From: an uncultured Campylobacter sp.
Lineage (GTDB): Bacteria > Campylobacterota > Campylobacteria > Campylobacterales > Campylobacteraceae
Assembly (NCBI RefSeq): GCF_963526985.1
Contig: NZ_CAURPW010000004.1
Location: 62,001-126,000 of the forward strand
DNA: 64,000 nt
Direction of reading: 5' to 3'
The notes below the pieces were generated by a model. It saw nothing but the letters and a program-made list of their open reading frames with translations, was not told the origin of the DNA and did no database searches. This document shows, in pieces, positions 54,587 through 62,656 of the stretch. Both the position numbers and the translations under genes were made by a program. The number at the start of each line of letters is the position of its first letter. Position 1 is the first letter of the stretch.

Positions 54587-55263
54587 TAAATCCCATCTCA
54601 CGAGTGCAAAAAATCACAAGCGGCGGCGCTGGCACGGCTCTAAACGCGAGCCTGCCCATCAGTATCAGAGTCGCCGAAAAGACGGGCTACAATCGCTACA
54701 ATCTCAAAATGGGCAACAAAATTCTAAGCACGAAAAGCATGAAAAGCCTCGACGTGGACGGCGAATACTGGGGCGAGATAGCAAGCGGCACCGAAAATAT
54801 CGTGATAAGAAATCTCTTTAAAAAGCCGAGCTTATCCTACGCCGCGCCCGATGGACTCGCGCTAATAGAAAGGCTGATAGGCAAGCCTAATCTAAACTGG
54901 TTTTATGAATATATATTTAACGGCCTTAGCGCGGCAGACTCGCGAGAAACGTTTGAAAATCTAGCTCAAATGCTGCTTGCGCTACAAAAAAATATCATTA
55001 ATATTTCGTTTGTTTATAACGACGCAAAAGGCGTTTTTCAGATGAAATTTGACGGCGCCCGGACGAGTCAAATTTACCTCGTTTTTTCAAATTTCGCTCC
55101 GATTATTTTTACGCTAAAAGGCGCCAGGATAATCAGCGCACAAACGCCGTTTGAAAAGGTCACTAGGCTTTTGCGAAATGAATTTGACTGCGAAGCGCAA
55201 ACGACGCAAAACATCGCCGCTTTTTTTGATCCAAGCGGCAAAATAATTGATTTTAAGGGCTAA
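54583..55263 (+). CDS. Conserved hypothetical protein between coaBC and uppS, 226 aa
   Basis: No named domain recognised. It begins MINPISRVQKITSGGAGTALNASLPISIRVAEK and is a soluble alpha/beta protein with no signal peptide. Residues 20-70 look like a beta-rich head (VAEKTGYNRYNLKMGNKILSTKS). It overlaps coaBC by four bases and uppS follows after one base, as for the C. jejuni gene in this position (Cj0823). The beta-rich head recalls flagellar hook-length FliK-like C-termini, but I cannot confirm that. Confidence 0.75.
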   Translation: MINPISRVQKITSGGAGTALNASLPISIRVAEKTGYNRYNLKMGNKILSTKSMKSLDVDGEYWGEIASGTENIVIRNLFKKPSLSYAAPDGLALIERLIGKPNLNWFYEYIFNGLSAADSRETFENLAQMLLALQKNIINISFVYNDAKGVFQMKFDGARTSQIYLVFSNFAPIIFTLKGARIISAQTPFEKVTRLLRNEFDCEAQTTQNIAAFFDPSGKIIDFKG

Positions 55264-55264
55264 A

Positions 55265-55966
55265 ATGAACAAGCTAAATCACCTAGCTATCATCATGGAC
55301 GGCAACGGCAGATGGGCCAAGCGCCGCGGTTTGCTACGCACCAAAGGGCACGAAACGGGCGCGAACGTCGTGGAGCAGATGTGCGAGTTTTGCATCGACG
55401 AGGGCGTGGCGGTGCTGAGCCTATACGCATTTAGCACCGAAAACTGGAAGCGTCCAAAGAGCGAAGTGGCGTTTTTGATGGAGCTTTTGCATAAATTTTT
55501 GCTCTCAAAACGCGAGAGTTTTATTAAAAACGGCATCAAATTTAACGTTATCGGCGACGAAAGTCCGCTAAGCGACAAGCTAAAAAACGAGATAAACGGT
55601 ATCAAAAACGCAACCGCTCAAAACTCTAGACTAAAGCTAAATTTAGCGCTAAACTACGGCGCAAAAGATGAAATTTTAAGAGCTTTTAGGAGATTTTGCG
55701 AAAAAAACGGCGGCGAATTTGACGCCCAAAACCTAACTCTAAATTTAAGCGAAGATAGCCTGCAAGCCTGCCTTGATGAGCCCGTGCCCATCGACCTTCT
55801 CGTGCGCACGGGCGGCGAGCAGAGGCTGTCAAATTTTATGCTTTGGCAGGCTAGCTACGCCGAGTTTGCCTTTACGCCCACGCTTTGGCCTGATTTTACG
55901 CGCGAGGAGCTAGCCTTGATAACAGCCAAATTTAAGAAAAAAGACAGAAGGTTCGGCGGAATATAA
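55265..55966 (+). CDS. uppS: Undecaprenyl diphosphate synthase, about 233 aa
   Basis: cis-prenyltransferase making the C55 carrier lipid. HLAIIMDGNGRWAKRRGLLRTKGHETGANV at the N-terminus carries the catalytic Asp. Later YAFSTENWKRP, LNYGAKDEI, DLLVRTGGEQRLSNFMLWQASYAE are all conserved. I place the start at ATG 55265, one base after the previous stop; an upstream in-frame ATG at 55247 lies inside the preceding gene. Confidence 0.95.
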   Translation: MNKLNHLAIIMDGNGRWAKRRGLLRTKGHETGANVVEQMCEFCIDEGVAVLSLYAFSTENWKRPKSEVAFLMELLHKFLLSKRESFIKNGIKFNVIGDESPLSDKLKNEINGIKNATAQNSRLKLNLALNYGAKDEILRAFRRFCEKNGGEFDAQNLTLNLSEDSLQACLDEPVPIDLLVRTGGEQRLSNFMLWQASYAEFAFTPTLWPDFTREELALITAKFKKKDRRFGGI

Positions 55967-56032
55967 AATTTGGCGATTTTAGCTGTCGCCCTCTTTTAAA
56001 TTTACGTCTTTTTATTTTATCCGCTCGCAAAA
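55967..56032. other. Spacer after uppS
   Basis: Short 3' flank leading to the terminator hairpin; nothing else seen. Confidence 0.3.
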
Positions 56033-56080
56033 AAGGCTTTTAAATTTTACGAGCCAAAAGCCTTGAGGCAGCGCCTTTTT
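56033..56080 (+). terminator. Terminator of the glmU-uppS operon
   Basis: AAGGCTTTT (56033-56041) pairs with AAAAGCCTT (56056-56064). A second small hairpin AGGC-AGC-GCCT follows, ending in TTTTT (56076-56080). Confidence 0.5.
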
Positions 56081-56327
56081 GCATAAATTTTTAACCCAAA
56101 TCTTTAAATTTAAAATCATTCAAGGCAATATTTCGCTAAAATCGCCTTTAAATTTTTGCATTTTATATTTTTGCGGCGCAAAAGACGAGGCAAATTTTAG
56201 ATCAAATTAACGCGATAAATCAGCAATTTTACGCAAAGATTATCTTTTAAAACGTCGCGACTTGGTTTAAAAAGCCCAGTTTTTAGCGCAAGCTCGCAAA
56301 AACGGAATAAATTTAAATAGGAGAGTT
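56081..56327. other. Intergenic region upstream of the prepilin peptidase
   Basis: AT-rich and AAATTT-rich; contains the promoter for the 56328 operon, but no clear -10 can be singled out. No gene seen. Confidence 0.4.
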
Positions 56328-57134
56328 ATGTTTTTTGCCGTTTTGTTTTTTATATTGGGTGCCGCAGTCGGCAGCTTTAGCAACGTCTTAATCTACCGTA
56401 TGCCGCGCGGCGAGAGCATAAATTTCCCCGCCTCGCACTGCCAAAGCTGTAAAACTCCGCTAAAGCCGTATCACAACGTCCCGATTTTTGCGTGGCTGTT
56501 TTTGCGCGGCAAATGCGCGTTTTGCGGCGAAAAAATCAGCTTTCAGTATCCGCTCATTGAGCTTGCTAGCGCCCTACTTTGCGTGCTTGCGTACTTTTAT
56601 GAAACGAGCGGGCTAGAGATGTTTGCAGACGGCTTTTACGGCGCGATTTTTAAGGCGGCGATGCTTGGTATCTGCTTTATCTTGCTGCTAGCGCTTAGCT
56701 TGATTGACTTTCGCTACAAAGCAGTTCCAGATCCGCTTCTTTTTGCCAGCGTCGCATTTTCTCTGCTTTACGGCTTCAATCTCCCCTCCTCTTTTGACTC
56801 GCAGGGGCTTTTACGCGCATTTGATTCGTTTATAAACGCTGCGATTTTTATGTTTGCTTTTTGGCTACTTCGCGCGCTCGTTAGTCTAGCCCTTAAGCGC
56901 GAAGCCATGGGCTCTGCAGATATTTTTATCGCGGGCGTTATGGGTGCGATTTTAGGTATCAAGCTCGGCCTCATGGCGATCTACGTCTCGGCGCTGCTGA
57001 CGCTGCCCGCATACGTTATCGTGCGAAAGCGCGGATATGAGCTGCCTTTCGTGCCGTTTCTAAGCCTTGCTACGCTTATCGTTTATGCGTTTAAGGATTG
57101 GTTTATCTACATCTTGGGGCTCATTTATGGATAG
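56328..57134 (+). CDS. Type IV prepilin peptidase (A24 family), 268 aa
   Basis: Integral-membrane aspartyl protease that cleaves and N-methylates prepilins. The N-terminal domain has two CxxC pairs (CQSCKTPLKPYHNVP and CAFCGEKIS), as in bifunctional PilD. The catalytic Asp residues are in LALSLIDFRYKAVPD and AMGSADIFIAG; the second motif is usually GxGD, here GSAD. GGAG precedes the ATG. It probably processes the orphan pseudopilin at 5432 and other pilins encoded elsewhere. Confidence 0.92.
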   Translation: MFFAVLFFILGAAVGSFSNVLIYRMPRGESINFPASHCQSCKTPLKPYHNVPIFAWLFLRGKCAFCGEKISFQYPLIELASALLCVLAYFYETSGLEMFADGFYGAIFKAAMLGICFILLLALSLIDFRYKAVPDPLLFASVAFSLLYGFNLPSSFDSQGLLRAFDSFINAAIFMFAFWLLRALVSLALKREAMGSADIFIAGVMGAILGIKLGLMAIYVSALLTLPAYVIVRKRGYELPFVPFLSLATLIVYAFKDWFIYILGLIYG

Positions 57135-58152
57135 GACGGCGCGCTATCTCTTATCAAACTTTCTAGGCACGTTCGCATCTCTATTTGCGACGCTTTTTCT
57201 CATCATGTCGATCGTATTTTTTATCCAGATCGCGCGCATCACCTCCTATATCGAGATCACGTTTTTAGAGCTTTTTAAGCTTTATATGTTTATGTTGCCT
57301 AGAGTGCTGCTTTTTACCGTACCGATCGCGTTTTTTGCATCTCTTGCGCTTATGTTTTTCAGGCTTTCTCGCGAAAACGAGAGTATCGTGCTTTTTACGC
57401 TCGGATATTCGCCCGTTAGGATCGCCAAATTTTTCCTCATCGTTAGCGGTGCGGTTTCAGCCTTCCTCATCGTTACTGCGGTAGTGCTGATCCCCACGGC
57501 TGCGGAGCTAAACTCAAATTTCGTCTCATACAAAAAAACCGTCGCCAAGCTAAATTTAAAAACAACCGAATTCGGGCAAAAATTCTCCGACTGGATGGTC
57601 TTCATCCAAAACGAGAAAAGCGATGAAAACGGCACTCTTTACGAGGGCGTGACGCTTTATTCGCCAAAAGAGGGCGCGCATAGGTTCGTTCTAGCCAAAA
57701 ACGCTCGCCTAACTAATAGCAATGCCACGATCGAGCTTACGCTAGCCGAGGGTAAAATTTACGATATCGGCGATACATCGTGGCATAAAACGGACTTTGG
57801 CACGATGAAGATCCGCACCGTCCAAGAGGACAGCGTCGCGCAGACGAAGTCGTTTTGGCAGTATTGGCAAATGATGAGCGAGGATAAAAAGCGCGCTAAA
57901 GACTTCGCGACCTACGTTCTTATCGCACTTTTTCCACTAGCGACGACGCTCTTTGCTTTGAGTCTGGGTATCGTGACCTACCGCTACGAAAAGGGCTTTG
58001 TGTATTTTGGGATATTTGGCGTGCTATTTGGCTATTTTACGCTCATTATGCTCTTTAGTTCGCGCGTTTTTATCGCGATTGCGGCGATATTTTCGCTATT
58101 TTTTATCGCCTCTATTTTTAGCTTTAGGGCTAAAATTTTAAAAAGATACTAA
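57127..58152 (+). CDS. LptF/LptG-family lipopolysaccharide export permease, about 341 aa
   Basis: YjgP/YjgQ family: N-terminal MDRTARYLLSNFLGTFASLFATLFLIMSIVFF, three TM helices, a periplasmic beta-jellyroll (residues about 130-245) and three C-terminal TM helices (FATYVLIALFPLATTLFALSLGI). It forms part of the LptBFG complex extracting LPS/LOS from the inner membrane. The start is taken at ATG 57127, overlapping the peptidase gene by eight bases; an upstream ATG at 57067 lies within it. Whether it is LptF or LptG cannot be decided. Confidence 0.88.
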   Translation: MDRTARYLLSNFLGTFASLFATLFLIMSIVFFIQIARITSYIEITFLELFKLYMFMLPRVLLFTVPIAFFASLALMFFRLSRENESIVLFTLGYSPVRIAKFFLIVSGAVSAFLIVTAVVLIPTAAELNSNFVSYKKTVAKLNLKTTEFGQKFSDWMVFIQNEKSDENGTLYEGVTLYSPKEGAHRFVLAKNARLTNSNATIELTLAEGKIYDIGDTSWHKTDFGTMKIRTVQEDSVAQTKSFWQYWQMMSEDKKRAKDFATYVLIALFPLATTLFALSLGIVTYRYEKGFVYFGIFGVLFGYFTLIMLFSSRVFIAIAAIFSLFFIASIFSFRAKILKRY

Positions 58153-59163
58153 GTGCGCCTTAAGCTCGTTTTTAGTTACGACGGGTCGAAATTTCAGGGC
58201 TCACAGACCCAACCGCACGAAAACGGCGTCGAGGACGCTCTGGGCGCGGCTCTAGCGCACGTGGGCATTTTTGGCAAAATAATCTCTAGCTCGCGCACCG
58301 ATAAGGGCGTGCATGCAAACAACCAAGTAGCCTGCGTCGAGTGCGGCGAGCATTTTAGCGACTTTACGCGTCTAAAATCGCTCATCAACCGCCACGCTCA
58401 CCCAGCCGTTCACGTTAAACTTATAAGCCGCGCGCAGGACTGCTTTCACCCGCGATACGACGCTACGGCCAGAACCTACCGCTACGTTATAAATCACGGC
58501 GAGTTTTCTCCTTTTTTAGCGCCTTACGAGACTTTTTTGCCGAAATTTGACCTAAATTTAGCAAACGAGCTGCTTGCGCTTTTTGTCGGCGAGCATGATT
58601 TTAGCGCGTTTATGAAGCTTGGCAGCGACGTCAAAAGCCCCGTGCGGCGCGTCAAAAAAGCGTTTTGTTACGCGCGCAGCGAGCGGTCGATCATCGTTTT
58701 TAAAGCAAACGGCTTTTTGCGCGCCCAGGTTCGCCTCATGGTCGCTAGCGTCCTTAAGGCACTCGAGCTTGCCAAAAACGGCAAATTTAAAGAAACGGAC
58801 GCGCAGGAGTTTAAATTTGAACGTGCGCAGAAGGCAAAGCCGGACGGCAAGGCAAATTTAAACCAAAAAAGCCGCGAAAAAAACTTAATCGCAAGCGACG
58901 AAAGCGTAAATTTGAGCGCCGAACACGTAGTTTGCGGCATCTCAAATTTTGACGCTACAAACTCAAATTTAAACAAGGCCGAAAGCATAGATACCGAAAA
59001 AATTCGCGCAAAAATCGGCGATAAAAACTCAAACGGTTGCCGAGATGCAAATTTCCTCAAAGCAAAAGAGCTTTTGCGCCGAGCTATCTACGAGCAAAAG
59101 CCGCTCACGCGTATCCCCGCGCCGCCAAACGGCCTTTACCTAAACCGAGTTTTTTACGAATGA
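58153..59163 (+). CDS. truA: tRNA pseudouridine synthase A with an internal expansion, 336 aa
   Basis: Modifies positions 38-40 of tRNA anticodon stems. The catalytic Asp is in SSRTDKGVHANNQVA (Asp50), with FHPRYDATARTYRY and HDFSAFMKLGS also conserved. It ends RIPAPPNGLYLNRVFYE as TruA should. Residues about 211-305 are extra: a Lys/Asn/Ser-rich stretch between LELAKNGKF and the terminal RRAIYEQKPLTR. TruA is usually about 240-270 residues. The expanded DNA (58783-59068) holds seven AAATTT motifs. GTG start directly after the preceding stop. Confidence 0.9.
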   Translation: MRLKLVFSYDGSKFQGSQTQPHENGVEDALGAALAHVGIFGKIISSSRTDKGVHANNQVACVECGEHFSDFTRLKSLINRHAHPAVHVKLISRAQDCFHPRYDATARTYRYVINHGEFSPFLAPYETFLPKFDLNLANELLALFVGEHDFSAFMKLGSDVKSPVRRVKKAFCYARSERSIIVFKANGFLRAQVRLMVASVLKALELAKNGKFKETDAQEFKFERAQKAKPDGKANLNQKSREKNLIASDESVNLSAEHVVCGISNFDATNSNLNKAESIDTEKIRAKIGDKNSNGCRDANFLKAKELLRRAIYEQKPLTRIPAPPNGLYLNRVFYE

Positions 59164-60152
59164 TAAACCCAAAAATAAAAGAAGCCATCGCCGCCGTAAC
59201 GCAAAAACAAAATGAGTGTAAACAAAAGCTGCTTAAGCGCTATGCTTTGCTTTTTGTAATCGTCTTATTTTTTGTTTCTCCTGCTTTACCTTACGGCAGA
59301 GATTTTGCCGCATGGGTCATAGCTGCAAACGGCTGGGGCGAGTATGCGATACTTACGATGTTTTTGCTTTGGGCGATCACGGCTGTCTATGCCGTAAATG
59401 AATACATTAGATTCTTATCTAGATTTAGGCTGATAACCCAATACGAATACTTGATGTTTTACAAAAATACATTCGTAAAAGTCGTCATAGAAGGGCTTGG
59501 CGCCGATTTAACATATGAGCCTAAAAGCAACATAGGCATAAATGCTCTAAACAAGGCACAAATTTACTCCCTAGCCGCCAAAAGCTACGGCGAAGACGCG
59601 ATAAAAGGTTGTCTTGGTAGTATGAAATTTACCGTCTGCGAGGTGATAAGCCCTGAGCGAGAAATTAGCGGCAGCGGATATTTAGCTCAGGCAGTCTCGC
59701 TAGCCCTTTATATTTACGAAAAGATTACGAATTTTAGCGGCACGGTGGTGATTTGCGAACTTGGCAATAGCTTAAAAACCCAAACCGTCATCATAGATAA
59801 AAAAGCAACTAATCTTAAAATGCCGCTGCAAAAAACAGGGCTTTGCGGTGACTGGCTTAACGATTTTAATGTTTTTACGGACGATGAAACAAAGGCGCGC
59901 TATCTTTTAAGCCCCGGTTTTATGCAACGCCTGCGCGAGGTTAAGCAGGGTTTTGACGACGCGGTATCGCTAAGCGCAGCATTTATGGACGATAAATTTT
60001 ACCTCTTTTTAAACGGCGCAAAAAACCGTTTTGAAAGTTCGCTCTTTAACCCGCCGCTAAGCCTTTCTGACGCACAGGCCATAAAAGACGAGATATTGCG
60101 GCTATTACGCGTCATAGACGAGTTAAATTTGAGCCTTGACGTTTATAAATAA
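59160..60152 (+). CDS. DUF3137-like membrane protein, 330 aa
   Basis: The start ATG overlaps the truA stop (ATGA). Two TM helices (residues about 26-46 and 60-82) are followed by a soluble domain with VKVVIEGLGADLTYEPKSNIG, QIYSLAAKSYGEDAIKGCLGSMKF and a later ISGSGYLAQAVSLALYIYEKITNFSGTVVICEL, which fits my memory of DUF3137. No enzymatic motif. Function unknown; linked to truA and the LPS permease gene by tight spacing. Confidence 0.75.
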   Translation: MINPKIKEAIAAVTQKQNECKQKLLKRYALLFVIVLFFVSPALPYGRDFAAWVIAANGWGEYAILTMFLLWAITAVYAVNEYIRFLSRFRLITQYEYLMFYKNTFVKVVIEGLGADLTYEPKSNIGINALNKAQIYSLAAKSYGEDAIKGCLGSMKFTVCEVISPEREISGSGYLAQAVSLALYIYEKITNFSGTVVICELGNSLKTQTVIIDKKATNLKMPLQKTGLCGDWLNDFNVFTDDETKARYLLSPGFMQRLREVKQGFDDAVSLSAAFMDDKFYLFLNGAKNRFESSLFNPPLSLSDAQAIKDEILRLLRVIDELNLSLDVYK

Positions 60153-60361
60153 TTTTGCTTGATCGGTAAATTTTGCCGACTACGGAGCTAAAATTTGAGC
60201 GTAAATTCGCTCAGAAATTTAAATATAGCGCGAATTAAACGCGCAAAACTTCGCAACGCCGCGTAAAGTCGGTCTCTCGTGGCAGGCGCATATTTTCAAA
60301 TTTAACGGCGCTAATCTAAAAATAAATACGGCCGGCGCTTGCTCATAAATTTGAGCCGAAT
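60153..60361. other. Intergenic spacer between convergent genes
   Basis: AAATTT-rich, no gene seen. GGCTCAAATTTATGAGC on the minus strand could form a small hairpin beyond the ftsK stop. Confidence 0.3.
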
Positions 60362-62518
60362 TTACAAAATATCTCTTTGGCCTTTTGCGTTTACCGGGCT
60401 TAGCACGCCCATTTGCTCCATCTGCTCGATGATCGTAGCGGCACGGTTATAGCCGATTTTTAGGCGGCGTTGCAGATAGCTGATCGAGGTTTTTTGCTCG
60501 CTTAGAACGATCTCTTTGGCCTCTTCGTAGAGCTCGTCTAGCTCGCCCGCGATCGCGGTACCGCCGCCTGCGCCGCCGCTAGCGCCCTCCTCTGCTAAAA
60601 ATCTCTCGTCGTAGACTACCTCTTGCTGCGCTTTTAGGAAATTTACTATCGTGTCGATCTCTTTTTCGCTAGCAAAGGGCGCATGCAGTCTGATGACGCC
60701 GGGACTTCCCGGAGGCGTAAATAGCATATCGCCGCGTCCTAGCAGGCTCTCCGCGCCCATTTGATCTAGGATTACCTTGCTATCGATGCGCTGACCGACG
60801 AGGTAGCTGATGCGGCTAGGTAAATTTGCCTTGATTAGCCCCGTCACGACGTCCACGCTAGGGCGCTGGGTGGCGACGATGAGATGTATGCCGCTGGCCC
60901 TGGCCATCTGCGCCAGACGCCCGATATATAGCTCCACGTCCTTGCCGCTAGTCATCATGAGATCGGCTAGCTCGTCGATGATAACGACGATGTAGGGAAA
61001 CTGCTCGCCGCCTTCTTCTTTCATCTTTTCGTTGTAGCTTTCGATGTTTTTGGTGCGAGTGTGGCTCATGATTTTATAGCGGCGCTCCATCTCGGCGACC
61101 ATGTTTGATAGCGCCGTGATAGCCTGCTTAGCCTGCGTGATGACGGGCGTTAGTAGGTGCGGGATGTCATTATAGATGCTAAATTCCAGCATCTTTGGAT
61201 CTATCATCATTAGGCGCAGAGTCTGCGGACTGTTGCGATATAGCAAGCTTAGCAGCATCGCGTTTATACCTACGCTCTTACCCGAGCCTGTCGTTCCAGC
61301 GATTAGCAGATGAGGCAGCTTTTTTAGATCGGTGATAAAGGGCGCGCCGACGATATCCTTGCCTAGCGCGATAGTTAGCGGACTGCTTGAGTTTTTGAAA
61401 ACTTCGCTATCTAAAATTTCTTTTAGATAGATGGTTTCGATATTTTGGTTAGGCACCTCGATGCCTACGACGTCCTTGCCCGGTATGGGCGCTTGGATGC
61501 GGATGGTCTGCGCGCGCAGAGCCATAGCTAGATCGTCTTGCAGTGTTAAAATTTTACTTACCTTGATATGCGGCGCAGGGCGAAACTCAAACGTCGTAAC
61601 GATCGGCCCCGTATAGGTGCGCACGACGTCGCCGTCTATTTTAAATTTACGCAGTTTATCGAGCAGATCGGATATCTTTTGATCGATTTCGGCTTCGTTT
61701 ACGCTGTTTGAGCGTCTCGGCGGATCGGCTAAAAATTTAAGCGGCGGCAACGCAAAATTCTTAGGCTTTTCAACCTTGCCTTTTTCGATTTGTTCGAGTA
61801 GTTTTTTGTTTTCGGCGACTTCGTTTAGGATCTCGACGCCGTTTATAGTAACCGCCCCCGTCTCGTTAGCTTCTAAATTTAACTCGCCTTCATCTGATTC
61901 GTCTGATTCGTCGTTACCGAAATCTTGCGCTTCATCTTCTAAATTTTCATTATTTTCATCACCCAAATTCGCCTCGTTCATTGTTTTTTGCTTTTTGATT
62001 CGTTTAGGTTTTTTTTGCGATTTGGGCTTAAGCTCGTCCACGTTTTCAAATTTATATTCGTTGGCGCTAGGTTCTACAAAGGCCTTTTTTAGGATAGCTA
62101 GGATGTTATCTTGCGCGATGAGACCAAAGCTAAGCACGAAAAGCATCACGATAAAAACCCACATACCTATCACGCCGATAACGTCTTTTAGTGCCTCGTT
62201 TGCGCTATTTGCGACTAGTCCGCCGTAAATAGCATTTGAGCCTGATTGAAACATCAAAAACGCTAAAAAAAGCAGCGCCGCTCCGAGCGCGGTTTGGGCG
62301 AATTTCGCGTCAAAGCCGTCAAAATATTTGTAAATATAATACGCAAAAAATATAAAAACAAACGGATAAACGTAAGCTATAAAACCAAAAAGCTTGAAGT
62401 TCCAAAGCCCGATCGCGTTGCCCAAGCTCCCGACGAAATTTGCCGCAGGCGCTATGGTAGCAATCCCGAAAAATATCAAAAAACAAACGACTATAACTAA
62501 AACCGATTCTCTTAAAAT
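60362..62518 (-). CDS. ftsK: DNA translocase FtsK, about 718 aa
   Basis: Four-TM N-terminal domain, an acidic/Lys-rich linker (residues about 170-230, LGDENNENLEDEAQDFGNDE), then the RecA-like motor with Walker A AGTTGSGKSVGINAML and Walker B PYIVVIIDELADLMM. A C-terminal gamma winged helix follows (SISYLQRRLKIGYNRAATIIEQM). It coordinates chromosome dimer resolution with division. I place the start at ATT 62518 because AAAGGA lies at ideal spacing and TM1 (SVLVIVVCLIFFGIATI) begins there; the TTG at 62479 would cut TM1 in half. No ATG or GTG is available. Confidence 0.88.
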   Translation of the reverse strand: MLRESVLVIVVCFLIFFGIATIAPAANFVGSLGNAIGLWNFKLFGFIAYVYPFVFIFFAYYIYKYFDGFDAKFAQTALGAALLFLAFLMFQSGSNAIYGGLVANSANEALKDVIGVIGMWVFIVMLFVLSFGLIAQDNILAILKKAFVEPSANEYKFENVDELKPKSQKKPKRIKKQKTMNEANLGDENNENLEDEAQDFGNDESDESDEGELNLEANETGAVTINGVEILNEVAENKKLLEQIEKGKVEKPKNFALPPLKFLADPPRRSNSVNEAEIDQKISDLLDKLRKFKIDGDVVRTYTGPIVTTFEFRPAPHIKVSKILTLQDDLAMALRAQTIRIQAPIPGKDVVGIEVPNQNIETIYLKEILDSEVFKNSSSPLTIALGKDIVGAPFITDLKKLPHLLIAGTTGSGKSVGINAMLLSLLYRNSPQTLRLMMIDPKMLEFSIYNDIPHLLTPVITQAKQAITALSNMVAEMERRYKIMSHTRTKNIESYNEKMKEEGGEQFPYIVVIIDELADLMMTSGKDVELYIGRLAQMARASGIHLIVATQRPSVDVVTGLIKANLPSRISYLVGQRIDSKVILDQMGAESLLGRGDMLFTPPGSPGVIRLHAPFASEKEIDTIVNFLKAQQEVVYDERFLAEEGASGGAGGGTAIAGELDELYEEAKEIVLSEQKTSISYLQRRLKIGYNRAATIIEQMEQMGVLSPVNAKGQRDIL

Positions 62519-62656
62519 GGCGCGTCCTTTAAATTCTGTAAATTTAAATTTGCGGGAGGGCTAATTTTAGAGCCGAATTTATCAAATTTGACCCCATTTT
62601 CGCTCCGCCCGCTTTGATAACGAAACTTTAATAAAACGGTAGATTATAGCGAGTTT
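62519..62656. other. flgL-ftsK intergenic region
   Basis: AAATTT-rich spacer between the flgL stop and ftsK; contains AAAGGA (ftsK ribosome site) and GC-rich inverted sequence GCGGG/CCCGC that might be a weak terminator. Confidence 0.35.
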
